A stretch of 64,000 nucleotides of DNA from Cristatella mucedo (GCA_009760855.2 WPIO01000080.1:945001-1009000); one strand, 5' to 3'; positions 45,780 to 59,905 are shown, counted from the first letter of the stretch. The notes: generated by a model from the sequence alone, not told the origin. Program-made: numbers and translations.

Positions 45780-46860
45780 GCGATTCGATCTGGTACACGT
45801 AGCTTCCGGTCTGCTAACGGCTGCAACTCCGCCCAGCTCGGCTTGTGCATGGGGGCGGGGTGGAGCGCAGTTCCGGCGGATGTCATAAGCCTTCGCCACC
45901 GTATCTCCTCATTCTAGTACGCGTGATCGGTCCGCCGATTGCGAAATGTGAAGGGAGATGGGAGCCGCGCTAATAGAAGATCCGCTTGATACGTCATCGC
46001 TTAATGCACTTAAAGTGTGTCCCCGATCTCTCACGCCGGCAACTTGCTGAGTGTAGTGGAAGTGCCTAGCGTTAAAGACGAGGTGTTGCGGGTTCCGCCC
46101 AAATTATGCCGAAAACCCAACGTTGCAGCGGTATCAAAAGGCTGCGACGGCCGTTTAACTGAACCTTGAGCACTGCCGAAGCACAGCCGAAATAGCACCG
46201 GCGAAATAGCAAATATAATAATAACATAATATCAATAATAAATAATAGCCGAAGCGGCTGCTCCGCTCCCCCCCCCCCCGGAGCGGCACCCCGGCTGACC
46301 TCTAAGACTGTGACCGGATGCATACGCCGCCCACAGATCCCCTGCAGGCTTCGCTGACTTAAACGACTACGAGCCTCGGCTCTGCCGCATCCAGCATCCG
46401 GGCGTGTCATGTGCTCTCCTAGCGCGCTGGCGCCGCCCTTTTCGAAGCCGCGCGTGTGCAGTGCAAATTCAAGCGAATTGCGATAGCCGAGGTTTGAAAT
46501 TCGCCATTCTAGGACTCGTTGTTGGCAGTCGCCAGCAGACCTCGATCGACTGCCCGTTGCCAGCCCAGCTCTGATAGGCTCAGATTCCTGCGACGGTCTG
46601 CTACCCCTGACTCTATCCTCTGCAAGCGAGCTATGCCGCCGTCCAAGCTGGTCGCCCCAGCTGCGACTAACGTCGTCAGCTGTCAGCCCTGTCAGCCTCG
46701 ATAATCTTTCGACAGTTTAGAGGGAAACATTGTTATTAACATTAGGCGCATAAATAAATTTTGTAAAAACAAATAACAAATAAATAATAAAAATTGCAAA
46801 ATAAAAAATGCCCATACGTCACTGGGTTCTCAGTTAGCCTCAGTCATCTCGTCATTTCAG
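45780..46860. other. Unassigned DNA upstream of the two-domain galectin
   Basis: This contains a poly-C run at 46269-46279 and an AT-rich patch at 46735-46800. It is GC-rich and shows no recognised gene. Confidence 0.5.
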
Positions 46861-46869
46861 TCATCTCAG

Positions 46870-47215
46870 TCAGACTGTTGCTGACAGAAGCTTTAGCTCT
46901 GCAGGTCCTAGACTGTGGAGCTCACTTCCACGATTCTTACGCAACGACAACTACTCTCTTGTTGGCGACTATGGCTCATCCTTTTCATTGGTCCTGTGCT
47001 GCTACTTCCATGCTAATCACTACCTCAACTGCTCTCCTGACTCTGCTATGCTTCCCACTTTCTCTTTGTTGCGTGAGATGAAGTCTGCTGGCTGCAGAAT
47101 GCGTACCGAAAGCCGCTTAGGCTGTGAATGCGCTATACAAAACTCTCATGCGTAACACCCACACAGTTTGTGTGGCTTTGTGGAGTAACAGACGGAGATA
47201 CATTACATTACATCT
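46870..47215 (+). mobile_element. LINE-B 3' end
   Basis: This copy contains GTTGCTGACAGAAGCTTTAGCT, GACTCTGCTATGCTTCCCAC, CGTACCGAAAGCCGCTTAGG and the tail GGAGATACATTACATTACAT. It is 5' truncated. Confidence 0.85.
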
Positions 47216-48009
47216 CGAGTATCATTCATTTATTGACACGGCACACCAAGCGCAATACGCGTTTTTGTGCGTTGCAGAATTCTTCCGAAAACAGAAGTTC
47301 TTGCGAACGTCGCATACGGAAACAGATACAGTCAAGACCCGCTTAAAGCGTATCTGTTTGCCGTTTGACCGTAGCGCGTAAGAAATTACGTGCCTATGGA
47401 TAGCTAAATGCTTATCGTTTCGGGCTTCTGGGTCTCGTATGCCGGAGCGGCGGCGGCGGCGGCGTTAGATACGTCGGCGGCTAGTAACCTGCATGTTAGT
47501 TATGCTCGTGCTCGCCCATTATAGCTTCGTCATCGTAGTTCAAATGCATTCCTATGTGTTGCTGCTGTTGCTAAGATTCGTGAATTATGCATCGACAAAA
47601 GAAAAGCAGCCCGGAGCCGTAGCGGTGGCGGCGGTGGCCGCCGGCTGCGACGCCGCCGCTCGTTTGGCGGGAACTTGGAGCTGAGAACGCCGCCGCGCGT
47701 TCGGGTATTTCTAGCATTGTCTCGAACCGCTGAGCCCGCTCCCCCACGACGTCACTGTGAATCTCTCCAAAGTTGATGGTCATCCGGCCTGTTATAACTA
47801 CGGTTTCGTTTAATTGATGGCACCGCCCCTGATCGTTGCACTAGTGGGCTGCGACACTCGATGCGGCAGGCGGTCGGAATGTGCTATTGGTGATTGTTGT
47901 GATGAGGGAGTCGCGGGACTCCGGTGGGCGAGAAGAGGATCATGCTTCCCCCTGCTCCGTGCGTAGCGAAATCGACTGGTAGTCGGCTGGCGTTCTGTTG
48001 CTTCGCCCG
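47216..48009. other. Unassigned DNA
   Basis: A GGC run lies at 47443-47464. No gene is recognised. The left limit of the following LINE is uncertain. Confidence 0.4.
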
Positions 48010-50985
48010 ACGGCAACCAAACTACAATAACTCCAGCGTCCCAACTTGACGCTCGTCTTTGGAATCGTCGCTCAGTGTTCAATAAACCTCTAGTAATAAG
48101 CGACCTATTTCTGAAAAAGGTCTCGGCCTGCTCGCCTTGACTGAAACTTGGCTAGAACCGGTAAACTTCGAGACTATTAAAGACGCTCGGTTTCTCATTC
48201 TTTCACATCCCTAGATCATTCAAAACTGGAGGTTTAGTTGCTATTACTCACTCGAAAATTCGACTTCGTCATTTGCAGTACCCTCGAAGCAGTCTTTCGA
48301 ATCTATTGTCTTTATCTCACCCGACAGCAAGCAACAGATGGAGCCAGTAGCCTATCGCCCACCAGGTACCAAGTCCTCCTTTATCTCAGATTGCCGAGCT
48401 AGTTTGGTCCGGCGGTTAAGGTGCTCGCCCCGACCAAGGTCTGGCTGAAGTCGTGGGCTCGAGCCCCGAGGCATATGTGAAGCGCCTGAATAGAGATTAA
48501 GTTCTCTTGGGGCGCTATATAAAATGAATTATATTTTTTATATTTTATTCTCCGATCTCATTTCAATTATGTGTGCAAGAAATTGATCCTTCCTAGTTAT
48601 GAGTGATTTCAACATTAACTCTGATAACTTATCTGACGCTTTCAGCACTGAATTTTGTGCATTGATTGACCAATTGTCTCTTGTGGCTCCAGTGCATGGC
48701 CCTACTCACATCAAGGGTCACACATTCAACCAAATTTTCTCATACAACTGCACTTTGTCAACACCAATTATTACCAAATCCTGCTTATCTGACCACATGC
48801 ACACCTCATCAGTCTGCAATGTTTAAGTTCCTCCTCTTCATCTAAAATTACCTGTAAATCGCGAAACCTCAAGACCCTTGTCATCGTTTCTGTCGGTGCA
48901 AGAATATCTGCTTCACCTCTGCTACTCAATCCCTCTTCCGACCTGCCATCATTGGAAGATTGCTACAACACGGCACTAGCTGACATGTTCAGCGAGTTTG
49001 CACCTCTGAATAAGCACACTGTGCACCCTCGCCCAGACAGCCTATGGTTTATCACAGACATTAAATCAGCTATATCTGCTAAGCACGAGCTTGAAGAAAC
49101 ACACAAACGATCAGGACAGACTGGCTGTCGACTGGCATACTGGGACTAGTTTAGATCGTACCAATCGATCTTAGCAAAGGCCAAGTCTAGCTTTTATGTA
49201 AACGCTGTTGAATAACAGATGCTCAAAATCCAAAAATGCTGATGTCGACGATCAACCATCTCCTCAACCGCTCCCAGTTTAGCTCCTTACCCGATTATCC
49301 CTGTGATAATCCAGGTTCTCTAGCTTCTTTGACAAGAAAATAGACAAGATCAGGAAGTCCATTCCCTACGATGGCGGCATCCCCATCGGAATGCTGCCCC
49401 TCGATTCCTTGCAGCACCTCAATGTCTACATTCAAGGAGGTCACTAGTGACCTCGTCCTGAAGTTCATATCCCAACGAAAGAAGACAACTAGTCATGTTT
49501 ACCCTATTCCCACTGTCTTGTTTCTACGATCTGCATTGATCTGCTGCTGCCATGCATAACTAACATCATTCATATGTCATTAGCTTCAGGTCATGTCCCA
49601 GCACCTCCCCTGAAGGCTGTAGTCGGGCCACTTCTCAAGAAAGCAACACTAGACCAAGAGAACTTCAGCAACTTCTGCCCAGTCTCTCCCTTCTACCGTT
49701 CGTATTAAAGACACTGGAACAAGTCGTGGCAGACCGTTGAACTCATATATTGAAACTTGAAACCTTGCTAGCAAGTTCCAGTATGGCATCTCGCCTGGGC
49801 ATTACTGGCAGTACATTGAGATGGTTTAGGTCCTATCTTGGTGGGAGACTCCAGAGCATTGATGTGAACGGACAAAGATCATCCGAGGAACCTACGAAAT
49901 ATGGGGTACCTCAAGGATCTGTGCTTGGTCTCGTTCTTTTTACAGTGTATAGTCACTAGCTGCATGCATTGATGACATCCGCACATGGAGAGCAGCAAAT
50001 TTTCTAAAACTTAACGATGATAAAACTAACTTACTAGTTATGGGAAAACCCAGTGTGATCCAGAGATTGGACAGGCTGACTCTCAAAATTGGCTCTGCCA
50101 GCATATCTCCAGTTGAATCGGCTCGAAATTTAGGTGTCATATTCCAAAGCGACCTCTCGTTAGACGACCATATCAGCTCCACAGTCAAGTCTGCCTACTT
50201 TCAGCTACATAATATCGCTAAAATTCCGGCTTGTTTAGGCAGGTATACCACATCTAATTTGGTCTATGCATTTTTGACATCCTATCATGACTTTTGTACC
50301 TCAGTGCTTGCAAGTCTACAGGCCTGTGCAATCAGGCGATTACAGCTGGTGCAAAACTCCGCAGCTAGGCTTGTCTGCCGTCAGCGTCGCAGTTGCCACA
50401 TCAAACCACTTCTCGCCGACCTGCACTGGCTACCAGTCAAGCAACGGATTGACTTCAAGGTTTTGTCGCTCACTTTTAGGTCCCTTCATTCTATGGCTCC
50501 AGCCTATCTTTCAGAGATACTACCCCATCAGGCCAAGCATCGTACCACTCGCTTTTCGGAATCCAACAGTCTAGAAATACCTCGTACAAACCTTAAATCC
50601 TTTGGAGACCGTGCATTTAGCTCGTATGCTCCCACAGCCTGGAACTCCCTCCCGACCTGCATCAGAACATCCCCTGACCTGACCACATTTAAAGGAAACT
50701 TAAAAACATACCTATTTAGGACAGCATTTAGTGGGTCCTTGTGATTCGTCCTCGATGTGCTTATGCGTGCTGACACTGTTCATGCTGCCACTAACCACAT
50801 TTGCATGCTGATCCGTGCATGTCACCCCTAACCATATTATTATTTTGTTTGTTTTTCAAGCATGATTTTACTCATCATTCAATTGCATTCCCCTTTGCAG
50901 CAAATGTAAAGCGCCTAGAAAGAGATTGAGTTCTTCGAGGGCGTTTTATAAAGTGTCTTATTGTTAATATTATTATTATTATTAA
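48010..50985 (+). mobile_element. LINE-A, longest copy, old and interrupted by a SINE
   Basis: This copy extends further 5' than the others. Endonuclease text appears from about 48040 (LLALTETWL near 48125, VAYRPPGTKSS near 48350, MSDFNIN near 48600), then the linker, reverse transcriptase blocks (YGVPQGSVLGLVLF) and the 3' untranslated region with hairpin. The YADD-bearing segment is deleted near 49950. Many stops and shifts are present. A family-1 SINE interrupts it at 48391-48545. Confidence 0.85.
48391..48545 (+). mobile_element. tRNA-derived SINE, family 1, nested in LINE-A
   Basis: The head GGTCCGGCGGTTAAGGTGC, a B-box-like GTGGGCTCGAGCCCCG, the tail GTGAAGCGCCTGAATAGAG and the partner GGGGCGCTATATAAA are followed by an AT-rich end. 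Flanking LINE text (TTTATCTCAGAT / TTCTCCGATCTCATTT) is continuous in the other copy at 53285. Confidence 0.88.
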
Positions 50986-51247
50986 CAGCATTTAGTGGGT
51001 CCCTGCGATTTTACCTTTATGTGCTTATGGGTACTGACACTGTGCATGCTTCGACTAATCACACTTGCAAGCTGACCCTGTGCACGTCACCCCTAGCCAT
51101 CCTATTCCCCTTATTTATTGAGCATGCCACAAAGTCATTCAATCACGTTTCTTTTGCAGAAATTGTAAAGCCCCTAGAAAGAGATTGAGTTCAATGAGGG
51201 CGTTTTATAAAGTGTCTTATTGTTAATATTATCATTATTATTATTAG
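50986..51247 (+). mobile_element. Second LINE-A 3' end in direct tandem
   Basis: It begins ACAGCATTTAGTGGGTCC immediately after the ATT tail of the preceding LINE and ends in its own hairpin and TTATTATTATT tail. It is more diverged than its neighbour. Confidence 0.85.
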
Positions 51248-51840
51248 CCAGCAACACGTCAAGCCTTGCGTTTTTTTGCTTTGACCTTTTCTTATGATTG
51301 CATGATAACCTCGCAAAGTGACATTTCCTTGTAATCAATGATAACGTCATATAGAGATCTTTTCTTATGATCGCATCATAATGGCACAAAGTTATATTTC
51401 TTTATGATCAGATTACATCACAAAGTGACCTTTTCTTATGCTTAAGCAGGCAAGTGTGCCGATTTCCAGCAGCATGCGATGATAAAAACGTGGATTTTGA
51501 TTCTGTTGTACTAAGATCTCCCGAGTACTACTCACCTAGTCTACACGGCTTTGTGGAGTTACAGACGAAGACACATTACGTTACACTAAAATCAGAGCTC
51601 GCATGAGCAGCAAAGGACTGATCGGGGCAAGCTGATTGGCTGATTGGGGCAGAGTTCCTCTTTAGCTAATAAGACTTTGATAATGAAATGTCAATACACA
51701 GCAGGTCACAGAAGCTACAAGCGAGTTCAGGCTCGAGTTTCAGTGAATACGAAGTAAAGGCTAGCCATCCATTACTAACCAGTCATCTAATGATTCGCTC
51801 GATCATCGACAATGTGGTGTCAATGTGGTTCACGTGGCAT
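51248..51840. other. Unassigned DNA with short LINE-B tail
   Basis: A repeated CTTTTCTTATGAT / GCATGATAAC phrase occurs several times at 51285-51440. A LINE-B terminal fragment lies at about 51537-51585 (GTGGAGTTACAGACGAAG). No gene is seen. Confidence 0.5.
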
Positions 51841-51844
51841 CCCG

Positions 51845-52290
51845 AGAGAAGCTGAGTCTAGAAGCTGAGACTGGAAGCTGAGACTAGAAGCTGAGACTGG
51901 AAGCTGAGACTAGAAGCTGAGACTAGAAGCTGAGACTAGAAGCTGAGACTAGAAGCTGAGACTAGAAGCTGAGACTAGAAGCTGAGACTAGAAGCTGAGA
52001 CTAGAAGCTGAGACTAGAAGCTGAGTCTAGAAGCTGAGTCTAGAAGCTGAGACTAGAAGCTGAGACTATAAGCTGAGGCTAGAGGCTGAGACTAGAAGCT
52101 GAGACTAGAAGCTGAGACTAGAAGCTGAGACTAGAAGCTGAGACTAGAAGCTGAGACTAGAAGCTGAGACTGGAAGCTGAGACTAGAAGCTGAGACTAGA
52201 AGCTGAGACTATAAGCTGAGGCTAGAAGCTGAGACTAGAAGCTGAGACTAGAATCTGAGTCTAGAAGCTGAGACTAGAAGCTGAGAAGCT
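51845..52290. repeat. 13-base minisatellite (AGAAGCTGAGACT)n
   Basis: About 34 units are present, mostly AGAAGCTGAGACT with single-base variants (GTCT, GGCT, TATAAGC). The array is regular over 440 bases. Confidence 0.95.
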
Positions 52291-53235
52291 GGCGAGTGCA
52301 CGAACACGCTGAACGAGCAAAGGGGTAAGATAAGTAGGCAGGTGCAGGGGCAGTTTAGTGGAGCGACTCATAAGCCAGACTTCCTGAAGTCGATTCGACG
52401 ATTTATAGGGAGCCGCTGAAGCACATGCAGATGTGGCGCTTATGGCAGCAGCCTTAAATGCGCCGAAAAAACCAGGCGTGAAAACCAGGCGTGCTGCTGC
52501 AGCTGCTGCTGCTGCTGCTGCAGCTGCTGCAGCAGCAGCTGCTGCCGCCGCCGCTACTGCTGCTGCTGCTGCTTTTTTCACCAGTTGCAAACGGTTAATG
52601 GTGCAGGCCATGAGTCGTGAATACAACGGATAGCAGTAATCTGGATGCGATGTCACAAACTCGTGAACTAGCTTGGCTGTCGCATTTGTGTCAAAGCGAG
52701 CCCTGGCTGCTTGGTGAAATTGTCGTCCCTGCATTCTGATGGGAATGTGCACTTTCGTTGCACAGGTTGTTTCGGCATAGCACGCCCAGACTATGCGTAG
52801 CCGTCACCGGACAGGCGTCTTCTGAACCGGTCTTAAGGGTGATGTATTTTAACTTGACCGTGAAGACATTAAGCTTAACGAATTTAGAGGCACCAATGTC
52901 ACATTCAACGTCACGTGCAACACCATGTGCATCCAAGTGCACAAACGTCGTCTGTTGAAGCTGTAAGAAAATTAAGTGAGTCAGCCCCTGAGAAAGACAC
53001 AAAAGTATACAGCGACGAGTAGAGCTGAGTGCCGTCGGCACTAGAACTAGAAGCCGAGGTTGCGTTTGGCGACGACATTGTGACAAGAACGAGAGAGTTT
53101 GGGTGAAAGAACAGTCGGAAGCCTGAAACCGAACCTTGGGCTTATGGGCACCCGGATGTCAGACGGCCACTTGCATCCACGATCTGAAATCTCTCAGCCC
53201 TGTAGTACCTAACCAGAATTCAATGAGAGGCGATT
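52291..53235. other. Degraded LINE-like DNA and (CTG)n tract
   Basis: An interrupted CTG/CAG tract lies at 52494-52573. On the minus strand, short phrases such as LVHEFVTSHPDYCYPLYSRL and INRLQLVKKAA resemble the region after the reverse transcriptase of CR1/L2 LINEs, so 52290-52750 is probably an old minus-strand LINE fragment. Nothing is recognised in 52760-53235. Confidence 0.5.
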
Positions 53236-55999
53236 CCGCCGATAGTGGCAGTAGTCTATCGCCCACCAGGTACCAAATCCTCCTTTATCTCAGATTTCTC
53301 CGATCTCATTTCGATTCTGTGTGCAAGAAATCGATCCTTCCTCGTTATGGGTGATTTCAACGTTCACTTTGATAACTTATCTGACGCTTTCAGCACCGAA
53401 TTTCGTACATTGACAGACTCATTATCTCTTGTGACTCATGTGCATGGCCCTACCCACATCAAGGGTCACACACTCGACCAAATTTTCTCATATAACTGCA
53501 CTTTGTCATCACCAGTTATCACCAAATCCTGCTTATCTGACCACATGCAGATCTCATTCAATCTACAGTGTGTGCCCACATTCTCCTCTAAAATAACCTG
53601 TGAATCGCGAAACCTCAAGACCCTTGACATCGATGCTGTCCGTGCGAGCATATCTGCTTCACCTTTGCTGCTCAGTCCTCCCTCCGATCTGTCATCACTG
53701 GTAGATTGCTACAACACGACACTAGCTGACACGCTCGACGAGTTTGCACCTTTGACAAAGCGCACTGTGCGCCCCCGCCCAGACGGCCTATGGTTTACCA
53801 CAGACATTAAACTAGCCAAGTCTACTAAACGAAAGCTTGAAAAGGCATACAAAAGATCCGGACTAACTGTCCATCGACAGGCATATGAAGACTACTGTAG
53901 GTCGTACCAATCGATCCTAGCAAAGGCTAAGTCTAGCTTCTATAGAAACATTGTTGAATCACAGATGCACAATCCAAAAATGCTGATGTCGACAATAAAC
54001 CATCTCCTCAACCGTTCCCAGGTTAGCTCCTTACCAGATGATCCTTGTGATGATCTAGCCGATCGCTTCTCTCGATTCTTTGTGCAGAAGATAGACAAAA
54101 TCAGGGAATCCATCCCTGCGATGACAACCTTCCCACTAGAATACTGTTCCTCGGTTCCTGGCTGCGCCTCAATGTCTGCATTTAAACAGGTCACTAGTGA
54201 TCTAGTCCTAAAGCTCGTATCTCAATCAAAGAAGACAACAAGTCCACTGGACCCTATTCCCACTGTCCTGCTCCTACGTTGCATTGATCTGCTGCTGCCA
54301 TGCATAACCAACATCATTAATATGTCATTAGCCTCAGGTCAGGTCCCAGCACCTTTCAAAAAAGCTGCAGTCAGGCCACTTCTCAAGAAAGCTACACTAG
54401 ACCAAGAGAACTTAAGCAACTACCGCCCAGTCTCCCTTCTACCATTCCTATCAAAGACACTGGAACGGGTCGTGGCAGACCAGCTGAACTCGTATATCGA
54501 AACCTCACACCTTGCTAGTAAGTTCCAGTCTGGCTTTAGAGCTAATCACTCCACAGAGTCAGCATTGCTTCGGGTATACAACGACCTACTTAGGAATGCA
54601 GACATGGGTAGAGTGTCTCTTCTTGTTTTGCTCGATCTTTCGGCAGCTTTTGATACCATCGATCACAAAGTACTTCTAGAGCGCCTCTCATCTCGCCTGG
54701 GCATCACTGGCACTGCTCTGCAGTGGTTCAGGTCCTATCTCAGTGGGAGACTCCACAGTGTTGACGTGAATGGACAAAGATCATCTGAAGTACCTCTAAA
54801 ATATGGAGTACCTCAGGGCTCTGTGCTAGGTCCGGTCCTTTTCACCGTTTATACTCTCCCTCTCGCTGATGTGATTGCCAAGCACAATCTAGGCTTTCAC
54901 TTCTATGCGGATGACACTCAGTTGTACCTTTGCTTTGATCCCTCCCAGCCTTCGAGCACCTCAAATTCTCTCAACTCACTTGCTGCATGCATTGATGACA
55001 TCCGATCATGGATGGCAGCAAATTTTCTAAAACTAAACGATGATAAAACTAACTTACTAGTTATGGGCAAACCTAGTGTTATTCAGAAATTGGAAAGGCT
55101 GACTTTCAAAATTGGTTCTGCCAGCATATCTCCAGTTGCATCAGCTCGAAATCTAGGTGTCATATTCCAAACGACCTCTCGTTAGACGACCACATCAGCT
55201 CCACAGTCAAATCAGCCTATTTTCAGCTTCATAACATTGCTAAAATTAGGGCTTGTTTAGATAAGGATACCAAGTCCAAGTTGGTCCATGCATTCGTGAC
55301 ATCTCGTCTCGACTTCTGCAACTCACTGCTTACTGGCCTACCAGCATGTGCGATCAGACGATTGCAGCTGGTGCAAAACTCTGCAGCTAGGCTTGTCTGT
55401 CGTGAGCGTCGCAGTTGCCACATTACTCCACTTCTCGCCGACCTGCACTGGTTACCAGTCAAGCAACGGATTGACTTCAAGGTTTTGTCGCTCACTTTTA
55501 GGTCCCTTCATTCTATGGCTCCAGCCTATCTTTCAGAGATACTACCCCATCAGGCCAAGCATCGTACCACTCGCTTTTCGGAATCCAACAGTCTAGAAAT
55601 ACCTCGTACAAACCTTAAATCCTTTGGAGACCGTGCATTTAGCTCGTATGCTCTCACAGCCTGGAACTCCCTCCCGACCTGCATCAGAACATCCCCTGAC
55701 CTGACCACATTTAAAAGAAACTTAAAAACATACCTATTTAGGACAGCATTTAGTGGGTCCTTGTGATTCGTCCTCGATGTGCTTATGCGTGCTGACACTG
55801 TTCATGCTGCCACTAACCACATTTGCATGCTGATCCGTGCATGTCACCCCTAACCATATTATTATTTTGTTTGTTTTTCAAGCATGATTTTACTTACTAT
55901 TCTATTGCGTATCACTTTGCAGCAAATGTAAAGCGCCTAGAAAGAGATTAAGTTCTCTGAGGGCGCTTTATCAAGTGCAATATTATTATTATTATTATT
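53236..55999 (+). mobile_element. LINE-A, best preserved copy (CR1/L2-like non-LTR retrotransposon)
   Basis: It is 5' truncated inside the endonuclease. The open frame from about 53245 to 55185 carries endonuclease motifs (YRPPG, MGDFNVHFDN, SDHMQISF), then reverse transcriptase motifs: NYRPVSLLPFLSKTLERVV, FRANHSTESALL, LLDLSAAFDTIDHKVL, YGVPQGSVLGPVLF and FYADDTQLYL (catalytic YADD). Compared with the copies at 27960 and 50150, one base is missing near 55171. The frame resumes at 55281-55766 with QNSAARLVCRERRSCHITPLL and AWNSLPTC. The 3' untranslated region ends in a hairpin (AAGCGCCTAG / GGGCGCTTTATC) and an (ATT)n tail. Such elements copy themselves by target-primed reverse transcription. 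Confidence 0.93.
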
Positions 56000-56890
56000 C
56001 CCTCGGATCTGGCGTTCTAAGGTGTCCAGTGCTGTAGAGAAGTTTCGGACAACCAGCAGAAGCCATATTCTGGTCAGCTTCGCCCAAAAGTTTCTTTGGT
56101 TTTTTCTCGAAGCAGAAGAATTTCTGTGAAACGCTCTTGGCATTAAATGGTTTTGAAGGTTAAAGGTTACGTACTGGGCATACTGTTAAAATCAGGCTTC
56201 ACAGCCGGCCAAAGAGGCAGACAGTCCCCTGCCCCAGTCGGAGCATTAGCCAGAGGCAGCGGTCTTTAAGTTGGTCAAAATGCCCCTACGTGCGGCAATA
56301 TTGCCAACGTGTTCTGGCAGCAATAGCTAGCAGACTTACTTGCTGTCTTGACCCTCCGCCTTATGGAGGGTTAAGATGCCCAGCTATTAGCAGGAAACTC
56401 TGTCATCAAAAGGGTGAGAAGGTGTAGGCGTGCATGTGGATGACTACAATGGGTGTTGGAGTGGTTAATGTGAAATGTAGATACAGGTTGGTGCTACAAG
56501 GCACAGGACGTAACATAGAGTTCAGCCAGACCTCTGGGTAAACCTGAGAGCATAAATAGTTTTCTCATCTTTTTCAAATCAAACCCAACTACAACTTCAC
56601 AGACATATTATCTCGGCGCCCGATCTATAAAAATGTAAGAGTGGGCACCGTAGAACGTAAACGGAGAATCTTCATCTCATAGAGAGTATACAATTTGTAA
56701 TGAAGTTTAAACTAATCAAAATAACACTTAGAGCTCTATCTAGGTTATCGAAGATGTATTAGCCTCGCATTGAACTAGAAATATATCTTATATTCAATTA
56801 AGTGGGCAATTTTTTCCCAAAGCATCATTTAAAAATAAGTAGTTTTAGGCCAGTTCCGCGCATTGATGGGTGGTTTCATGCAAGACTGGA
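56000..56890. other. Unassigned DNA
   Basis: No gene or repeat is recognised before the CT tract begins. There is no clear coding signal on either strand. Confidence 0.45.
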
Positions 56891-58230
<1,340 letters not shown>

Positions 58231-58885
58231 AGCTTGCAATCAGGCGTGACAAAGCAGTCAACTGATTCGTCATGGTTAGCCTCGACACTGCTACTGGTAG
58301 ATGCTATTGCAATATTTCAGCGTTTGCTTTGGTGACACTTCGTTCAGCTATGCAGCTTCAAGACAAAGACTTTCGTCGTGCAATTTTTGACCCCAGACCT
58401 AGTGTTCCTGACCACGTGACCTCAAACCACCCAGCAGTGCACTCTGTGACGCCCAGATTGCACAAATGGAGGGCAGCTGCAGTTCTAGGCAGTGAACCTG
58501 AAAGAAAACACGAGCCACCCACGATATGTGAGAGAGCTGCCAAAATGGCCAACCAAATCTGCCTAGTAGCCAATGGCGGAACAATCATCCTCGTTCCCCA
58601 GAGGCCCAACGGATTTGGAGCTCACTAATGCCTCGACAGCTAGCTGACTCAGCAGCAGCGCTTCCAGTCATGCAGAAGCGCCAATAATAATAATAATAAA
58701 TAATAACACAATAATTATTTAATTAATTAATAATCAAATTAGAAGTTGCATAGAAGACATTGACAGTTGTTCATGCGTTTATTGCTAAATTCCTTGCTGA
58801 AGAAAGAGAGAAAGTCACAAAGCTCTATATACAACCATCAGCTCTCAGCCGATTTAACTGAATGCTTGCCTTGCCGACATTTGAC
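58231..58885. other. Unassigned DNA with a 118-codon plus-strand open frame
   Basis: The frame 58272-58628 starts at ATG and has even composition (QLQDKDFRRAIFDPRPSVPD, for example), but no known domain and no matching splice partners. An AATAAT-rich patch lies at 58683-58740. Confidence 0.35.
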
Positions 58886-58889
58886 CCTG

Positions 58890-59290
58890 GATGGCAGAAA
58901 ATTTCTTGAAACTAAATGACGATAAAACAGAACTGCTGTTCATAGGAGTCCTAAGTGTGTGACTGGATGAGAAGGCTTTGCACTTCTGATAGGTGATGCT
59001 GTTGTGTGACCATCACAACGTGCTCGAAATTTAGGTGTCGTTTTCGACAGCTGCCTCAATTTTAGAAGCTTCATTCAGAAGACTGTATCTACAGCTAACC
59101 ATTCCATCCGATCCCTGTCTAGGATAAGGAACCATCTTTGTGTGGCTCGCAAAAAATTCAACTAGCTCCTTAGTACTGTCTCGGCTTGATTACTGTAACT
59201 CGTTTTTGGCTGGGCTACCAAAGAAAGCAACAACGCCATTGCAGCTGGCTATGAATATGGCTGCAAGGCCACTGCAGCTGGCTGCATGTC
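58890..59290 (+). mobile_element. CR1/L2-like LINE fragment
   Basis: Phrases WMAENFLKLNDDKTELLF, ARNLGVVFDSCLNF and SRLDYCNSFLAGLPKKA show the region after the YADD motif. It is more diverged from LINE-A than the other copies and may belong to LINE-B. Confidence 0.75.
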
Positions 59291-59299
59291 CTGTCAATC

Positions 59300-59450
59300 C
59301 TGGCTGCTTAAACAGACTCTTTTTTATAGCGACAGAAGAGCCTTGACGGATATCACCGCCGCTTGCAGTGGCGATAAAGGATCGCCCACCGCAGGAATCG
59401 AACCCACGACCTCGGGATCGAGTTCGTGAAAAGTGACCACCTTACCTGCT
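59300..59450 (-). mobile_element. tRNA-derived SINE, family 2, minus strand
   Basis: On the minus strand it gives the head with GGTAAGGTGGTCACTTTTCACG, the B box GGTTCGATTCCTGCGGTGGG, the conserved body and its end at the left side. It is inserted into a LINE-B copy whose text continues on the right. Confidence 0.8.
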
Positions 59451-59454
59451 GCTG

Positions 59455-59905
59455 CTGCTGCTGCAGTTTCGATTCTCCGATTCGCGTTTCGATTCGCGCT
59501 AATTCGCCCTCAGGTCACGTGTTTCAGGACAATAAGTTAGCTGTTCCGTTCCTCCACTTAAAGATCGTGGGTGACAGAAGCTGTAGCTCTGCAGGTCCTA
59601 GATTGTGGAACTTGCTTCCACAACTCTTACGCAACGACAACTGCTCTGCTGCGGCCGACTATGACTCATCCTTTTCAGAGGTCCTGAGCTGCTGCTTCCG
59701 TGCTGCTCACTACCCCAACTGCTCTACTGACTCTGTTACGCTTTGCAATTTCTCTTTGTTGTGTGAGATGAAGTCTGCTGGCTACCGAATGCGTACCGAA
59801 AGCCGCTTAGGCTGTGAGTGCACTATGCAAAACACTCGTGCGTAACACCCACACAGTCTTTATGGCTTTGTGGAGTTACAGAAGGAGATACATTAAGTTA
59901 CATTT
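59455..59905 (+). mobile_element. LINE-B 3' end
   Basis: This copy has a short CTG run, then DNKLAVPFLHLK, RLWNLLPQLLRND, and the terminal block CGTACCGAAAGCCGCTTAGG and GGAGTTACAGAAGGAGATAC. Confidence 0.85.
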
